From contig OY720641.1 in NCBI GenBank assembly GCA_963169105.1, positions 5,595,258 to 5,659,257 of the forward strand: a DNA stretch of 64,000 nucleotides, written 5' to 3'. Both the position numbers and the translations under genes were made by a program. Positions 11,765-23,073 of the stretch are shown piece by piece (the first letter of the stretch is position 1; every line of letters begins with the position of its first letter). Source of the stretch: Ceriagrion tenellum (lineage: Eukaryota > Arthropoda > Insecta > Odonata > Coenagrionidae). The notes under the pieces are model-generated. The model did not search any database. It was not told the origin of the DNA and saw only the letters and a program-made list of their open reading frames with translations.

Positions 11765-12545
11765 GAATTCTACTGGTAAAGGTAGGTTTTGTTGAATGTC
11801 AGAGAATCTCCTCCCGGTTTTCTACACATTCTGAGGCCTATCTCTCTCTAGTATATCCTTTTTCGCCTGAGTGTACGATATACCCTTCTTCATTCTGTCC
11901 ATGAAACCTATTCTCTTTCTTTCCCTTCTCCGCTTGCCCAACATCCTTCCTCTATCACACTCCTCAGCAACCCATCACCCTTTATAACATCCTTCAGCCA
12001 TCTATCCTGCCTATCCCGGATCCATTCAGAAGTTTCCTTTCCTCGCCCACCATCTCAAGCACTTCCTCGTTAGTCCTCCTCTCCGTCCACATCACTTTCT
12101 CCATCCTTCTCCACAACCACATCTCAAATGCCTGCAGCCTATTCTCGTCCTCCTTTCTGAGAGTCTACGTTTCTGCTCCATACAACGCTACGCTCGATAT
12201 CAAGCTTTTCACCAGCCCCTTCTTCACATCCTTACCCAGTGTCCCCGTCATCAACTTCCTTCTATTGCCAAACGCCTCCTTAGGGAGCGCTATTCTCTTC
12301 AGTATACCTTTGCTACTATGCCCGTTTTCCTCTGGCGTGTTATCTAAGTAATTAAATTGTTCTACTTACTCGAGTCTGTGTCCTTCAACTTTGATCACAA
12401 GCCTCGCTTTCTTTGTCCTAGAGAATGTCATTACTTTTGTTTTCTTATGATTTACCTTCATTCCGAATATCCCGCACTGCATCTTTAAAGCGTCTGTGAA
12501 AGCTTGCAGTCCCTTCGATAACCCACTAACGAAAGCCTTATCGAA
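11765..12545 (-). pseudogene. RTE-like LINE (family D), RT C-terminus and 3' end
   Basis: Minus strand, a nearly continuous reading with few stops: LQAFTDALKMQCGIFGMKVN, HKKTKVMTFSRTKKARLVI, KVEGHRLE, VEQFNYLDNT, KRIALPKEAFGNRRKLMTG, LISSVALYGAETQTL, RLQAFEMWLWRRMEKVMWTE, RRTNEEVLEMVGEERKLL. This is the post-palm and C-terminal part of an RTE-like endonuclease/RT protein (LYGAETW.L..., ..FEMW.WRRM..). The 3' UTR ends in a hairpin (CTACC...GGTAG type) found at the end of the family's other copies at 29750, 50389, 56590 and 62645. Catalytic motifs lie upstream and are absent. Confidence 0.8.
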
Positions 12546-12639
12546 TCTAACTGATTTTTACTGATGAAAGTTTTTTCTCGATTTTTGAACGCGACGCCAC
12601 ACCTTTATAATCATAAACAACAGTTTTTGTTACGAGAAT

Positions 12640-13160
12640 AATGTTATCTCGTGTTGAGATGAAAATCTGTGCGTATGTTAAGGAATTTTTAGGAGATATA
12701 TATGTCATCCAGCGCTTCATTTGGGGTCTCTTCAATTCTTTGTAGAGTTTTACCGCTTTTTGTTTTATTATTGCAAGAATTTTGTTTGTATTCGCTTGTT
12801 TATATACTTCCTCATTTTTCATTCAGGGAGGGGTGTTTAAAATTGACATTAGCATTTTCCTTTCAGTTACTTTAATCTTTTTTAGTGAACGGGTTTGCAG
12901 TAGTCATGCTGGCGTCACATACAGCATAACCGGTCCTATTATGCTTTCATACATTTTTAATTTTATTTCTTTCGGTGGGGCGTTATTTCGTATTATGGGT
13001 GCTAACATTCCTTTCATTGCTTTCGCTTGGTTTACTATTTCCCCGACATGTCCAGCAAACGAAAGACCCTCGTCAATGTTCATTCCTAAGTAAGGGGCAT
13101 TATTTGCCCAAGGAATTGGTTGTCCTCTTATCGATAAGCAGGAGCAGGGTTGTATTTCCG
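12640..13160 (-). pseudogene. Jockey/I-like LINE RT fragment
   Basis: Minus strand encodes APYLGMNIDEGLSFAGHVGE, IVNQAKAMKGMLAPIIRNNA, PPKEIKLKMYESIIGPVMLY, then VTPA. The order YLG...L.F..H...V..KA......L.P......L.....L...II.P...Y..PAW is the standard thumb region of Jockey/I-group reverse transcriptases. The W of PAW is lost and the frame breaks there; sequence to about 12640 could be the continuation. It is a different family from the other LINEs here. Confidence 0.7.
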
Positions 13161-13430
13161 ATTTTTGTGTGGTTTTTAGGGTTTTTAAAATATTAATCTT
13201 TATTTATTAGAAATTTAGGTTTTAGACTTTGCTCTTTGCCTCATAACATGGTGGTAAAACGGTAGATTTGTAATTAACAATACCTCGCCAACCATGTGGT
13301 TAATGGATCCTAAATTTAACATTGTTTTACTAGTTATACAACTAGTTATATAAATATTTTTACCCACAATTTAATTTATTTCTTGAACATATTGATGGTG
13401 TTAAGAAGCACCTTAACTAATCAGGACACG

Positions 13431-13571
13431 CGTGCAAATTTTCATACTTGATGCATTTAAACATTCACAACTTATAGAGGGATTAAGATGGGAGTCTCTA
13501 GGTGCAAATTTTCATACTTGATGCATTTAAACATTCACAACTTATAGAGGGATTAAGATGGGAGTCCCTAG
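13431..13571 (+). repeat. 70-bp tandem duplication inside a LINE
   Basis: The segment starting GTGCAAATTTTCATACTTGA occurs at 13431-13500 and again at 13502-13571, differing by one base (TCTCTAG against TCCCTAG). It lies in LINE coding sequence. The near identity suggests a recent slippage or unequal exchange event. Confidence 0.9.
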
Positions 13572-13925
13572 AGACTCGGAGGCTATGCGCCAGGCTTAGT
13601 TTGCTTGATAAATTCAGAACTGGTGTATTTCATAGCGATGCCGAGAATACTATTATGACGCCTCACTACATCTCTAGGTCTGACAGAAGCTATAACATAA
13701 GAGAGATACAATGCCGAGCAGGTAGGTGCATAAACTCGTTCTTTCCGCGAACAATAACCGACCACAATAAAAACTGAGCTCCACTAAATACACTCCCATA
13801 ATACATGTCACCATTACACCTCCCAAAACCTTATCCCTTACGTCTTTACGCGGTTGGTGACCCAACACCCCCTGCCACACGCCCTAGCGGTGGCTCGCAG
13901 GGTAGTACGTAGATGTAGATCTGTA
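13431..13925 (+). pseudogene. CR1-group LINE, ORF2 C-terminus plus 3' end
   Basis: The + strand reads LDKFRTGVFHSDAENTIMTP, HYISRSDRSYNIREIQCRAG, RCINSFFPRTITDHNKN then a stop: the family's C-terminal tail in an open frame. The 3' UTR ends CCCCCTGCCACACGCCC...GCTCGCAGGG...(GTAGAT)n at about 13866-13925. It is 5'-truncated and carries the 70-bp duplication at its start. Confidence 0.8.
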
Positions 13926-14480
13926 CTCAAACTACTACTACTACTACTTTACTGTAACTACTTAAAAGAGTTGTGTGGCCTCCAAAGTGTTTTCGTGCTT
14001 GAAATTTGGCATTGGCAGTCGTTCCCTCAACCGTCCCATTGGGAGTTATTCTCATTCCTCAGCGTTAACTTGTTCTCGTGTTGTGAAATCTCGCGTACCT
14101 CTTCTGGAAACGTAATGGCGCCCCTTCGCAGGAACGGTAATGACGATTCGAGCGCACACCGTCTGGTGGCGTGATTCCGACGGGCGGAAAGGAAGGCGGA
14201 CGTCTCTTCCCGCCAACTCGTCCATTACCGACGCCCCGCAGGCCATCGGCCAATTACCCGCGCCTCCGCTGCTTAAGCGGAAGACGCGGCACGACTCCAC
14301 TACGCATGCACTCTGAAGGGCGGTTTCAACCCTCCGAGCGTCCTGAGGCGAGGGGCGGTAACGATCAATGGTCCGTTGAGAAATGCTCCCGGTGCTCCTC
14401 CTCCCCGAGTGAGGAGGGGAATTCTTCTCCATGCAATTTGAGCGAGTCTTTTCCCTCTTCATTATTACAGGAGGCATATT
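13926..14480. other. GC-rich unassigned block
   Basis: About 14090-14440 is clearly richer in G+C and CpG than its surroundings. Overlapping open frames on both strands (for example minus 14052-14477) show no domain. It could be a host exon or promoter, or an old element; I cannot choose. A (CTA)n stretch lies at 13930-13950. Confidence 0.4.
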
Positions 14481-14592
14481 AAAGTGTATAGGAAGAGATA
14501 CTAGGAAGTAACGGGCCTAGAATTAGAAAAGGAAGGATGGAAAGCTGTAGCCAACCAATCTTAGGATTCCGTCACTTAATGATGATGATTTT
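14481..14592 (+). pseudogene. LINE family E, extreme 3' end
   Basis: The + strand carries AGGAAGTAACGGGCCTAGAA followed by an ELALDREGWRAAVNQS-like coding remnant and an ATGATGATGAT tail. The same block occurs at 14815-14947 and, inverted, at 38985-39300. It is the C-terminal dozen or so residues and tail of an RTE-like LINE. Confidence 0.55.
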
Positions 14593-14594
14593 TT

Positions 14595-14985
14595 TCTGAG
14601 ATTTTTGATGAAAAATATCTGCCGTTTTACTTGGGAAATGCTGCATGTATGCTCTCTAGAGAGACTTCATTTTTTAAAAATGAAAATTTTCTTACGCCTA
14701 GATATCGTAAAAAAATATCAGTGCATATTTTGTATGTTTCATTGAATATTTTTGAGAATAAATTGTCTAGTTACGGCAGCAATTTTTTTTCCCCATAGCA
14801 AGTCCCCATAGGAATACGTTCATGGACCAAATAAAGACGAAAGTACATTGCAGGAGATACCAGGAGGTAAATGAGCTAGCATTAGATAGGGAAGGGTGGA
14901 GGGCTGCAGTCAACCAATCTTAGCATTGAACAACCAATGATGATGACTTGGGAAATATCTCGCGCAAGCTGCCATAAATCTTATT
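14595..14985 (-). mobile_element. TTAA MITE copy A, decayed and interrupted
   Basis: Positions 14600-14785 match the reverse complement of the MITE's right half (TTTACTTGGGAAATGC, CTCTAGAGAGACTTC and the A-rich middle). An end-like segment, GGGAAATATCTCGCGCAAGC, appears at 14953-14972 beyond the LINE E piece. I infer that LINE E inserted into or replaced the middle. Identity is low by eye. Confidence 0.4.
14815..14947 (+). pseudogene. LINE family E 3' end, second copy
   Basis: The + strand reads FMDQIKTKVHCRRYQEVNE, LALDREGWRAAVNQS then a stop, with an ATGATGATGA tail. The minus copy at 38985-39300 gives FMDQIKRKVHWKRYQKVREL, so the reading is conserved between copies, supporting a LINE C-terminus. 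Confidence 0.65.
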
Positions 14986-15009
14986 CTCTTGGATTAACTA
15001 AATATATAT

Positions 15010-15354
15010 GGTTTAAGGTATAAAGTTTTTTCTGCGTCGCGTGGAAATCGCCATCAACACTATTGATTGATTCCTTTGAAAGTTTATTAACTATTACATT
15101 ATAAAAGTCGAGCTAGCACACAAGCTACACATGTTTTTCCACGAGTTAGAAATTCTCTAAATAAACCCTCTCTGGAGTTCATATCCGTGCCATTTTCCTT
15201 GGAAACCGGCTGGTATTTTTTTTGGGCAAAAACCCCGTAATGTATGGTGGTAAGTGGCTGATATAAATTTTCTCTGTAAATATGAGATTTTATTCTCTAT
15301 AATGAGGCCGAAGTCATCGAATCTTATGAGGGGTGATATTTCGCTTGAACTGCC
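15010..15354 (+). mobile_element. TTAA MITE copy B, 5'-truncated
   Basis: It carries CTCTCTGGAGTTCATATCCG, then GGCTGGTATTTTTTTTGGGC, and ends GATATTTCGCTTGAACTGCC immediately before TTAA (15355-15358), as the other copies do. The left half is diverged or lost. It stands in inverted orientation to copy A. Confidence 0.55.
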
Positions 15355-15379
15355 TTAACCTTTCCTGTCCCCCTTTGGC

Positions 15380-15790
15380 GTCCTATTCAATCGCGTTTTT
15401 CAATCTCAAATCCCCCTTGGGTGCCTTGCCACATCGTGCCGATCCATGCTTGCAGAATTTATCCAGAAGTACAGGTGTCGAATGGGCTTTATCCGTTTTC
15501 CAGCGATTTTATTAATACTGCGGAAAAAAGTGTCACGCGCCGCATACCGGCCATATCTCCCTCGATGATCTCTGCCTTCTTTCTTACAGGCTTTATGCCA
15601 AAGAACAGGCGTCGAATGGGTTTCATCCATGTTCCAACAAATTTATGAACCACGCGTTAGTTCTAATCTCGTTTTTCAATCCGAAATCTCTTCGTTCATT
15701 ACCTTTCATCAGATAAACCCTTCGAGGTTTTATTCAGTAGTAGGTAACGCATAGGTTTCATCCATGTTCCTGCATCGAATTTATGACAGC
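15380..15790 (+). repeat. Degenerate ~135-bp tandem repeat
   Basis: The word pattern GTCGAATGGGYTTYATCCRT occurs at about 15476 and 15610, with a decayed third copy at about 15745 (spacing about 134-136 bp). A second marker, TTTTTCAATCYSAAATC, recurs at about 15394 and 15671 (277 bp, two periods). It looks like an old satellite or minisatellite remnant; the open frames inside it on both strands are not genes. Confidence 0.6.
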
Positions 15791-15802
15791 CTTGGAGAGA
15801 AT

Positions 15803-16041
15803 CAAATCAATTGATTGTGGCGTCACACTGCGGAACGACGAGAATGAATAACTCATGTTAAAAACGATGTACAGTAATACTATGTTTTTAATGATTTCTA
15901 CCTGTTTCGACGTCTATAGCGTCATTTTATAGACAAAAAATCAAATAAGGTTTGTTTTGAAAATGACGCTATAGACGTCGATACCGGCGGACAGTATTTA
16001 AAGTATAGTGGAACTGTACATCGTTTTAATTATGAGTTATT
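15803..16041 (+). mobile_element. Foldback element 2, inverted Penelope-type terminal repeats
   Basis: A 239-bp insertion between exact 13-bp repeats CCTTGGAGAGAAT (15790-15802 and 16042-16054). The extension, 15803-15846, contains GGCGTCACACTGCGGAA. The arms start at AATAACTCAT (15847) and end at ATGAGTTATT (16041), with inward blocks AAAACGATGTAC / GTACATCGTTTT and GACG-CTATAGA-CGTC. Hammerhead-like cores are present but decayed in both arms (TTGAAAAT and GATACC in the right arm; GAAACAG but no CTGA in the left). Confidence 0.75.
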
Positions 16042-16054
16042 CCTTGGAGAGAAT

Positions 16055-18589
16055 ATGTTCCATCCCGTAACGACCATTACTCCCTCTGTCTGTCCTTCAC
16101 TCACACGATTCATTCTTTTCTTGTACCTCCCTGGTTTTTCAACTCTAATCCATTTGGTCAATTATGCCAAGCTAATGACCACATTTTTCTATTGGTGACA
16201 AACTGAAGAAATACAGGAGTCATTTTTTGAATATGCATACATTTTTACACTTGAAATAGAATAATTAGCAGATTACACATGCATCCTACATCACTCCTGC
16301 TTCTATGTGTATTGATGTTGCTGAAATGTACATTAATGCAAGTAGTTACTGGGGCAGTGATTTCATACCTATAGCGTTTCCCATGTTGGTGGGAGTTGAC
16401 GTTTTGACAAGTATTTGTAAGGTTTTTTCTATTGCATTAATAGTCGTAGTTTCATAAACTTTATTTAGGGGCATTTTTGTACATGTTGGTAAAAATCACT
16501 CTGACCGCAGTCCCTTAATGTGGCCGGTGGTGTATCATGTAGAGTAGGTAACACCATATCCAGTCGAAAGAACGTAAAGACTGCCCTTAGCCTTCGTAGC
16601 ATTCATTCATCTGGAGAAATCTCCCCTTCGGTATTCCTCATGCAGAGACTTTTATTTTAAATTCAGTTTCGTTGCAGCGTCACATCATTACGTATCGATA
16701 GAGTAATGTTTACTATCCGATCGACGCGGTGGAAGGGCTTACGCGTTCCAATAACACCTGGACTTGTCGGTGAAAGGTTTGTCACCCCTGCTAGGGTCAT
16801 CCATACCTGTTAGGAAAACTGTTAACTCCGAAGATTTTTCCTTAAGATGTAATAGTATGGCGGAATTATTTTTAATGATAAACAGAAATGCATTCTATGG
16901 AATCGCGAAGTTTTAAAAATTCAAGTTTTTTTTCAAATTAAAATCTGCAATGTCGACCTCAGTCTTAATGGTGCTTATTTCAATTCAATTTCTCGTGTTT
17001 CTTTTGTGCAGGGGAGAACTATTAGGATTATAAAAAAATGGTTTTCGCTTTACCAATGGAAGATACCTTTTCATTCGAAAAATGCTATGTATTCGTTGGG
17101 CCAAGATTATTTCGCTTAAGTCTACTCGCTTCTAAAGGTAACAAGAATGGAATTACTTTTTTTAAGTTAAGGTTTGGCTTTCTAACAATTTCAACCTTTG
17201 AATCATTCTCGTGCCAATTTGTTGTTTCGTTATTTTGTGCATATGGTCATTACGTGTGCTTTTTTGGGCCTTGGAATTTATTTTACTCATGCATACCTCA
17301 TGGTTTATTAACTCAACAGTTACCTTGTATTATTGCTATTTATATTTTGTTCACACTCATAAAGATGGTAGCTTCTCTCCTGGAAATCCTTCAAAGTTGC
17401 CTAAAGCTCGCAGTGTAATTTTGGTGATTTCTCTGCATACTAAATATTGTACTAGTATCCGGCCTTGCTATGCATTATTTGAAATTGTACCAAATGGAAC
17501 TTCCCTTCAGTTGTACATAAATTTGAAATTTTTAAAAAGTTGTTGGCAACTTTGCTAATGGGCAAATAACGCTCCACATGGGTCCTTATTTTTAGGATGC
17601 ATATTTTTAATCGTATGTTGAATTTATTTCCTGTTGGACATTAAACAGAGGATACGTAATATATCTGAGGGTGACAGTTAAAGCTATGCTTTTTTTTTAA
17701 CCCAAACTCCTATCAATCAGTCATCGCTCGCGGCTGGGAATCTCACTGCAGTTCTGTATCGCGTGCTCCTCCTGCCTGTCTTCTTCAGCTGGGCGGAAGA
17801 GGTTTAATGTTTGTGTGTGGGAGGTGTGATCCCCAACCCAACCCTTCACAAACCCCCAACGATAAGGGGTGGCGGGTGGGAGTCGTCGGCACGTGTACGA
17901 CGCCCCCTATCGCCCCCCCCCCCTCATCGCCAAGGCGCCCGCTCCCTTCCCAACCCCATGGCGCTTGGCGGCTGCGCATTCACGACCTTTTGAGGGCCAA
18001 TGCCAGGGGCGACGGTGGCGGATCCTCGGCGCATGGAGTCGTATCCAAGGGTCGAAGGTTTTCCACTCTTTTTGGTATCCAAGGAATGGGATCCATATAA
18101 GAGGGTGTATCGACCTCTGGGACTCCGTTGACGGCGGAGGCTTTGTCCCTGACGCGTCTGAAGTGTGCTGCGTTCCCGTGGAGACCATAAACACATTCCT
18201 AGTACCCCAGTGTTTCCTCAACTATTTCTCGTCACCTTACACTTCGTTTCTCAGCACTACGCCCTCTAGCCGTTAGCTTTAAAAGCAATATAATATTAGT
18301 ATGACTATCACAATAAAGGAAAGACTTGTGAATGGATTGATTCTTATTTCAAACCCAATAAGTTGAAAGTTTTATCATCTCAGGATATGCATGTATGCTA
18401 CCGTTCGGTCAATACCCTTCCTACAACGCTTCCCTGATGCATTCTTCTTTTTTCTGCCATTGTAGATACAGCAATGGCCCTCAGGATGCGGTAGCGCCCA
18501 CTTTGGGAACCACTGCATAACAGTATTTGTTATGGTTGTACATCCGTACGTAGAAGGGATAGGAATTAGGGAACGTGCTCATAACTTGA
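16055..18589. other. Unassigned; one GC-rich block
   Basis: No gene recognised. The block at about 17760-18180 is GC-rich, with a C homopolymer at about 17916-17926 and open frames in several phases on both strands. None has a domain, so base composition alone explains them. The rest is AT-rich. Confidence 0.45.
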
Positions 18590-19440
18590 GAATTAAGGTC
18601 AACTCTATGAATAATGAATAAAAGGGGGCCGATCACGCTTCCTTGTGGAACACCGTATAGAAGACTTAATTACTAAGTTTTGTTGGCGATCACTGAGAAA
18701 TTCCTCTATCAAATTCACTTTAATTTACTCCGCGCGATTGCAATTTGTATTTGAGTTTTTTGTATGAAATCTTGTTGGTTGCTTTCTCGAAATCAAGGAA
18801 TATTGCGTCAACTTGCTTTTTCAATAACCCTGATTTTCAGAATATCATGATGGAAGAGCGCAGCCTGATTTTCACAGGATATACCCTTCCGGAAGTCGTG
18901 ATGACTGTCATGTAAGAAGTTTCGATATACAATACATGAAGGTCATAATATTGCTGACAACAATGTTTTATAGAACCTTGCATAAAAGCGATGTTAAGGA
19001 TATAAGCCGGTAGTTTTCTGGGTTACATATGTTTCCTTTTTTAAGTATTGTTGGATGTTGGCTATTTCCCAGTCTTGGGGTTCCTTGTCTTCGGATTATG
19101 ATTTGCTAAATATGATTTATAGAAATGGTGCAAGCTGTTGCAATAAGTCCTTGAACTCTCGTGCAGGGATTTTTTCAGGACCTGAAGACTCGTTACTCTT
19201 AATCGAACGTTGTTGTTTAGTTATTTTATCTCGTAGAATAGATATTTCAGCCATCGACTCATTGAAGTCAATAATTTCTAAACTATGTACTGAGTCATCC
19301 TTAGTGTATACCTTTTCGAAGTAGCGATTTAATAAGTTGGCTTTGTCCATTCTGATGGTATCTACTCGGTCGTTTTCGTCCAATTAAGGCTATATCATCG
19401 AGGATTCACCCTGGAGATCTCTCTCGTATGACCAGAATGA
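18590..19440 (-). pseudogene. CR1-group LINE reverse transcriptase fragment
   Basis: Minus strand, from right to left: MDKANLLNRYFEKVYTKDDS, NESSGPEKIPAREFKDLLQQ, LAPFL (entry to the RT domain; compare NKSSGPDEIPARVYKELALE in the long element), then fingers/palm remnants, ending near 18600 with GVPQGSVIGPLLFIIHRV (RT motif B). The region between, including motif A, is broken by stops and shifts. No C-terminal part and no 3' end are present, so this is an internal fragment. Confidence 0.75.
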
Positions 19441-20579
19441 CTTAGACTATAACCGTTGGATCCATATTATTTTCCGTATTTTTTGCTTACTAATTATGGT
19501 TAAAGGAAGAAGAGATAAAGATTTTGAAGGGCAGGGAGGAGAATTTAATATTGGAAAAATTGATAGTCTTGAGAAGGAAACAGGTGAGCAGGCAGTCTAT
19601 ACTCGGGGACATCATAAACGGGTTCGACCTTCCTTTTTTTCAAATTGATTCCTTTAATGGTTAATCCTGTCAGTCATCGTTGTGTAAAACCCTCCTGTGT
19701 TGTCTTGTTGTAAACCTGTGTTTTTATTTTTACGTCTATTTTCATATTTGTTCAAAAAAAAGAGGTGAAACGTTTTTGCGAAGAAAGTGGCTTAAATCTT
19801 GAGCGCAACGTTTTTTCGCCTTAGCTACTAAGCACCGTATATTTCATTGCTTTCTTGAGCTGCGAATTTTCTTCTTGGGAGAATTCTCCAGATATAATGA
19901 GAAGATAAACGTTGAATTAGAAATGGACAATATTCAGCAAATCCCCAAAACATTTTGTTTATAAAAAAGGTTTTGGGAATTTTCATACCAAAATCAGGCT
20001 ATCAGTTTTTTACTGCTTGTGCTCAGTCAGATAAGATGTTGATCTTGGCGTCTTTCCCGTTACGTCGTTTCTTCTCTCTCTCAAACGATGACCGTTAGTT
20101 TTAAGCCGTTTGCGATGGAAGGGCATTCCCGCCCTTCAAGGAGTACCCTTGTAGTCCGAGGGAGCAACTCCGCAAAATCGAATGTCCTTTTCATGCAAAT
20201 CTGAGGCCACTTTTTACTTCGTGAGAGGAGAGCTTTCATTGAGATCGATAGGCTTGTTTTTTCATGGAAATGAGAAAATTAACCGGAGACTCACCATATC
20301 CTTCTACCCTGAGGACACTAAGGAAACTTCACACGGTCCACGAAAATGGAAAAAAATACCCTGGGGAAGGATTTTCGAGGCGTTGGGAGAGAGTGAAAGG
20401 AAATGGTGTGAAAATTGTCTGGATGCCCGAATGGCCCTTTCTCTACGCTCCCAAGTTGGAGATACGACCTTAACACTATTTCATTTGAGCGACAGGAATT
20501 GGCTCATTTTCTCTCTCGGCTTGGCGCTTGACATTTTTCGAAATTAGTTCTTCTTTTTGAAGAGACGTAAAGAAGAAAC
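19441..20579. other. Unassigned
   Basis: No gene recognised. The open frame 20182-20547 (+) starts plausibly but shows no domain and has no family similarity I can name. Confidence 0.4.
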
Positions 20580-20830
20580 TGGTGAAAATTCTTCGATGGA
20601 CGTGGTGCAGTATGTGTTGGAAACTTGGTCCTCACGTAGACTACTAGTAGGCGATCGCTATGTGGCTTTGGAGGAGGATTTAGAAGACAAGCTGGGGGCG
20701 AGGAAGACCAACAATGAGATATTAGATGCGGTTTTAATGGAGAAGAAGTTACTATCGGAGGTTCGAAAGACGGAGAGGGATTAGATGGAGGCTATTTAAA
20801 AGGAGAGAGCAGGTGAAAAGTGTGAGAATC
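20580..20830 (+). pseudogene. RTE-like LINE C-terminal fragment
   Basis: The + strand encodes LEEDLEDKLGARKTNNEILD, AVLMEKKLLSEVRKTERD then a stop, with MEAI following. It matches the family D pattern RKTNEEVLEMVGEERKLL at 11765-12545 (C-terminal connection region). There are no catalytic residues. A related minus-strand piece lies at 21000-21340. Confidence 0.55.
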
Positions 20831-20999
20831 GTGGATGAGATAGGCATAGGCTGGGGATTCTGGACGAAGGAAGCTGATCGAGACACGATAGGGGGAATTG
20901 AAAAGGGATCTAATAACGTGACATCTATTGGGACAAAGTGGGGCATTGTGCCAAACTTGGGGATAATGGTAAGGACTATCCAAAAACTTACCGGGATGT

Positions 21000-21340
21000 A
21001 GCTAGAATCTCATCTTGGGTTTCTCTGCTCGTGGAATATCCTCTTGTTTGTCCTCCTTGCCTGTTTGTCCTGTGCCCGTCTCTTGGTTCCTTCATATTTT
21101 CCTCCAATCTTGACATAGTCCAGCACCATATCCTCTTTCTTCTTCGTCCTCTCTTCCCCCAGGGTCATTCCATCGAACACGGTCTTCAGCGAGACCCCAT
21201 TCCTCAGGTAATGCCCTCTCCAATTCATCTTTCTTTTCTTGGTTTTCTCATTCAGTTGTCTCCTATTGAATTCTTCTTAGGTCCTCCTCATCCTTTACTT
21301 TATCATTCCATCTAATGCCTTTCATTCACACCATATCTAT
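21000..21340 (-). pseudogene. RTE-like LINE C-terminus
   Basis: Minus strand: MNWRGHYLRNGVSLKTVFDG, MTLGEERTKKKEDMVLDYVK, IGGKYEGTKRRAQDKQARRT. This is the typical end of such proteins (NWIGH.LR..GLL..VLEG...GK..RGR.R...LD.....Y...KR.AQDR..WR). An extension, RKMNWRGHYLR preceded by ENQER-like residues, continues to about 21340. It is in opposite orientation to 20580-20830. Confidence 0.7.
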
Positions 21341-22149
21341 TAGGGTATCTACAAGAACAACAGAAGGAAATAAAGGAGTGGATCCTCCTAAAGGTGGCGA
21401 CTTGAATGATTGAGGAGGCACTTTCGACTCGAGGGTAAACTTTATCCTATTAAAATAACATGCTGGTTAAAAAAAGTCCCAGAGGAGAACTAGCTTGAGC
21501 AAACTCGTGACTTTTTTCCATTTCTAGTTCAAGTATCATTCGCAGGCTACTCTTGGATGCGTGCTAATCCCTTCCGAGCGAAGGCAGCCGGATTCCTCTC
21601 TCCTGGGGTTCGCATGAAAGGGCGAAGTTCAAGGTTGACGTGAACGACTCGTGTATTCAAATGCCTTATTACCCTGCTCGCACCTCCTACGCACCTCCCA
21701 CGCTCGATTTGAGCTTCTTAAGTCTGGATGCCTAATGAAAGATGGATCAGTTAGTGTGAGACGTTTTCGACGCTTGATTTTATTGGGTCGGACACGCGGC
21801 AAAAATATTTTCGCGACCATGGCAACAGGAAAAAGGCAAGTTCAGCGGAAGTTGTCGCGATGCATATTTTCCTAAATGGCTTGTCTGCAACCGTTTCCTT
21901 TTAGCTTCGCTTCCTTTTTGGAATATTCCCTCTCTTTGCTTTGCTCCCGTTTTGTGAAGTATTATCAACCTTGGCGACAGCGGGGTAAAGTCCTCGCCGG
22001 CCTACCCATAGGACACTGGTTCGAATCCTTCCTGTTTTATTTCACCACCCATGGCATGACTTGTTGTTCAACCACTATGTTTTATGTTATGAACAGCCAA
22101 ATGTAATAGGTCCTTATGGCTGTTTTCAGTGAAGTTTGAAAGTAACTAA
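21341..22149. other. Unassigned apart from a tRNA-like sequence
   Basis: No gene recognised. See the tRNA-like element at 21965-22035. Confidence 0.4.
21965..22035 (+). repeat. tRNA-like sequence (SINE head or tRNA pseudogene)
   Basis: GGCGACAGCGG (A-box-like, about 21974-21984) is followed about 45 bp later by GGTTCGAATCC (about 22019-22029, a perfect B box). A/B spacing fits tRNA-derived SINEs. I could not fold a full cloverleaf, so a functional tRNA is unlikely. Confidence 0.45.
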
Positions 22150-22848
22150 ACGAGTCAAGTGCGTAGCAGCAGTCAAATGTATTGCATTAAAAGAGTACTC
22201 GGAAATTGCGACGATAAGCCTGAGAAATCAGTTACTTCTTCCTTGTTAAACCCCACTTTGAATACGCTTCCAGTGATTGGGGTCCTGATGAGTTAGGCTT
22301 AAAAACAGAGTTGGAACGCGTGCAAAGGAGATCAGTAAGATTCATGAAAGGTCGTTATGATAGTTTTGTTTGTGTTACTGACCTCTTGCAACAACTAGGA
22401 TGGAAAAATTACTCTATCGTTAATATAAATTCAAAACTCATTTCTATTCCGATGAAGTCCTCAATATATTACGAACTCGAACATACTGCGGTAGATGAGA
22501 TCATGAGAATAAAATAAGGGAAATAGATTGTAGAACAGAAAGGTGAAAGAAAGAAAGCAAAAACCATTTTAGCTGTGTTAAGACTTTGAAGTAGATTAGT
22601 TGACAGGTAGTGTAGCTGATTAATTGACGTGCTCCCGAATGCTTTTTTTCTATATCTGAAGAGTATTTGAGCATGACTCTTGTATCACGTTTACATCGTT
22701 GTGTTTTCTATTGGTTTGGTAGTTTCTGTAGAACTTGCAGCATGCTCATGGTGTGGGAGATGTTGGTGAAAGTGAAAATCTACGCTGTAATGCATGTTGA
22801 TGTTAAGTCACCCCTGCCTCACACCCTTGAGGTGGCTTGCATGGTATT
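22150..22848 (+). pseudogene. CR1-group LINE, ORF2 C-terminal region and 3' end
   Basis: The + strand reads LVKPHFEYASSDWGPDELGL, KTELERVQRRSVRFMKGRYD, SFVCVTDLLQQLGWKNYS. Compare LARPHLEYAVSIWDPYEEGM and RVQGRSARFVKGRYDN in the long element. Coding similarity ends near 22520 and the 3' UTR runs to the signature CACCCCTGCCTCACACCC...GGTGGCTTGCAT...(ATCTAC)n at about 22808-22848. It meets the minus-strand element tail to tail. Confidence 0.75.
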
Positions 22849-23073
22849 ATATCTACATCTACATCTACGAAATACACTGCGAGCCACCACGAGGGTGTGT
22901 GGCAGGGGGTGAAGATCACCAAACATGCACTATTGCCATGCAAGTAGGATATTTTAGGAATATACTAGAAAATAGGGTCACATGCAGCTAGATGGTTAGT
23001 ATCTACATAATAAGGAAGGGATTATTGGTTGTTATTACATGCATCATGCACTACAGACTACTCTTACTATATT

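Noticed and set aside
14052..14477. 141-codon minus-strand frame in a GC-rich block
   Set aside because: GC-rich DNA keeps frames open on both strands here; no family similarity, no convincing start or splice sites.
17785..18276. Cluster of overlapping frames of 60-135 codons
   Set aside because: Proline/arginine-rich shadows of a C/G-rich tract; the frames conflict and none shows a domain.
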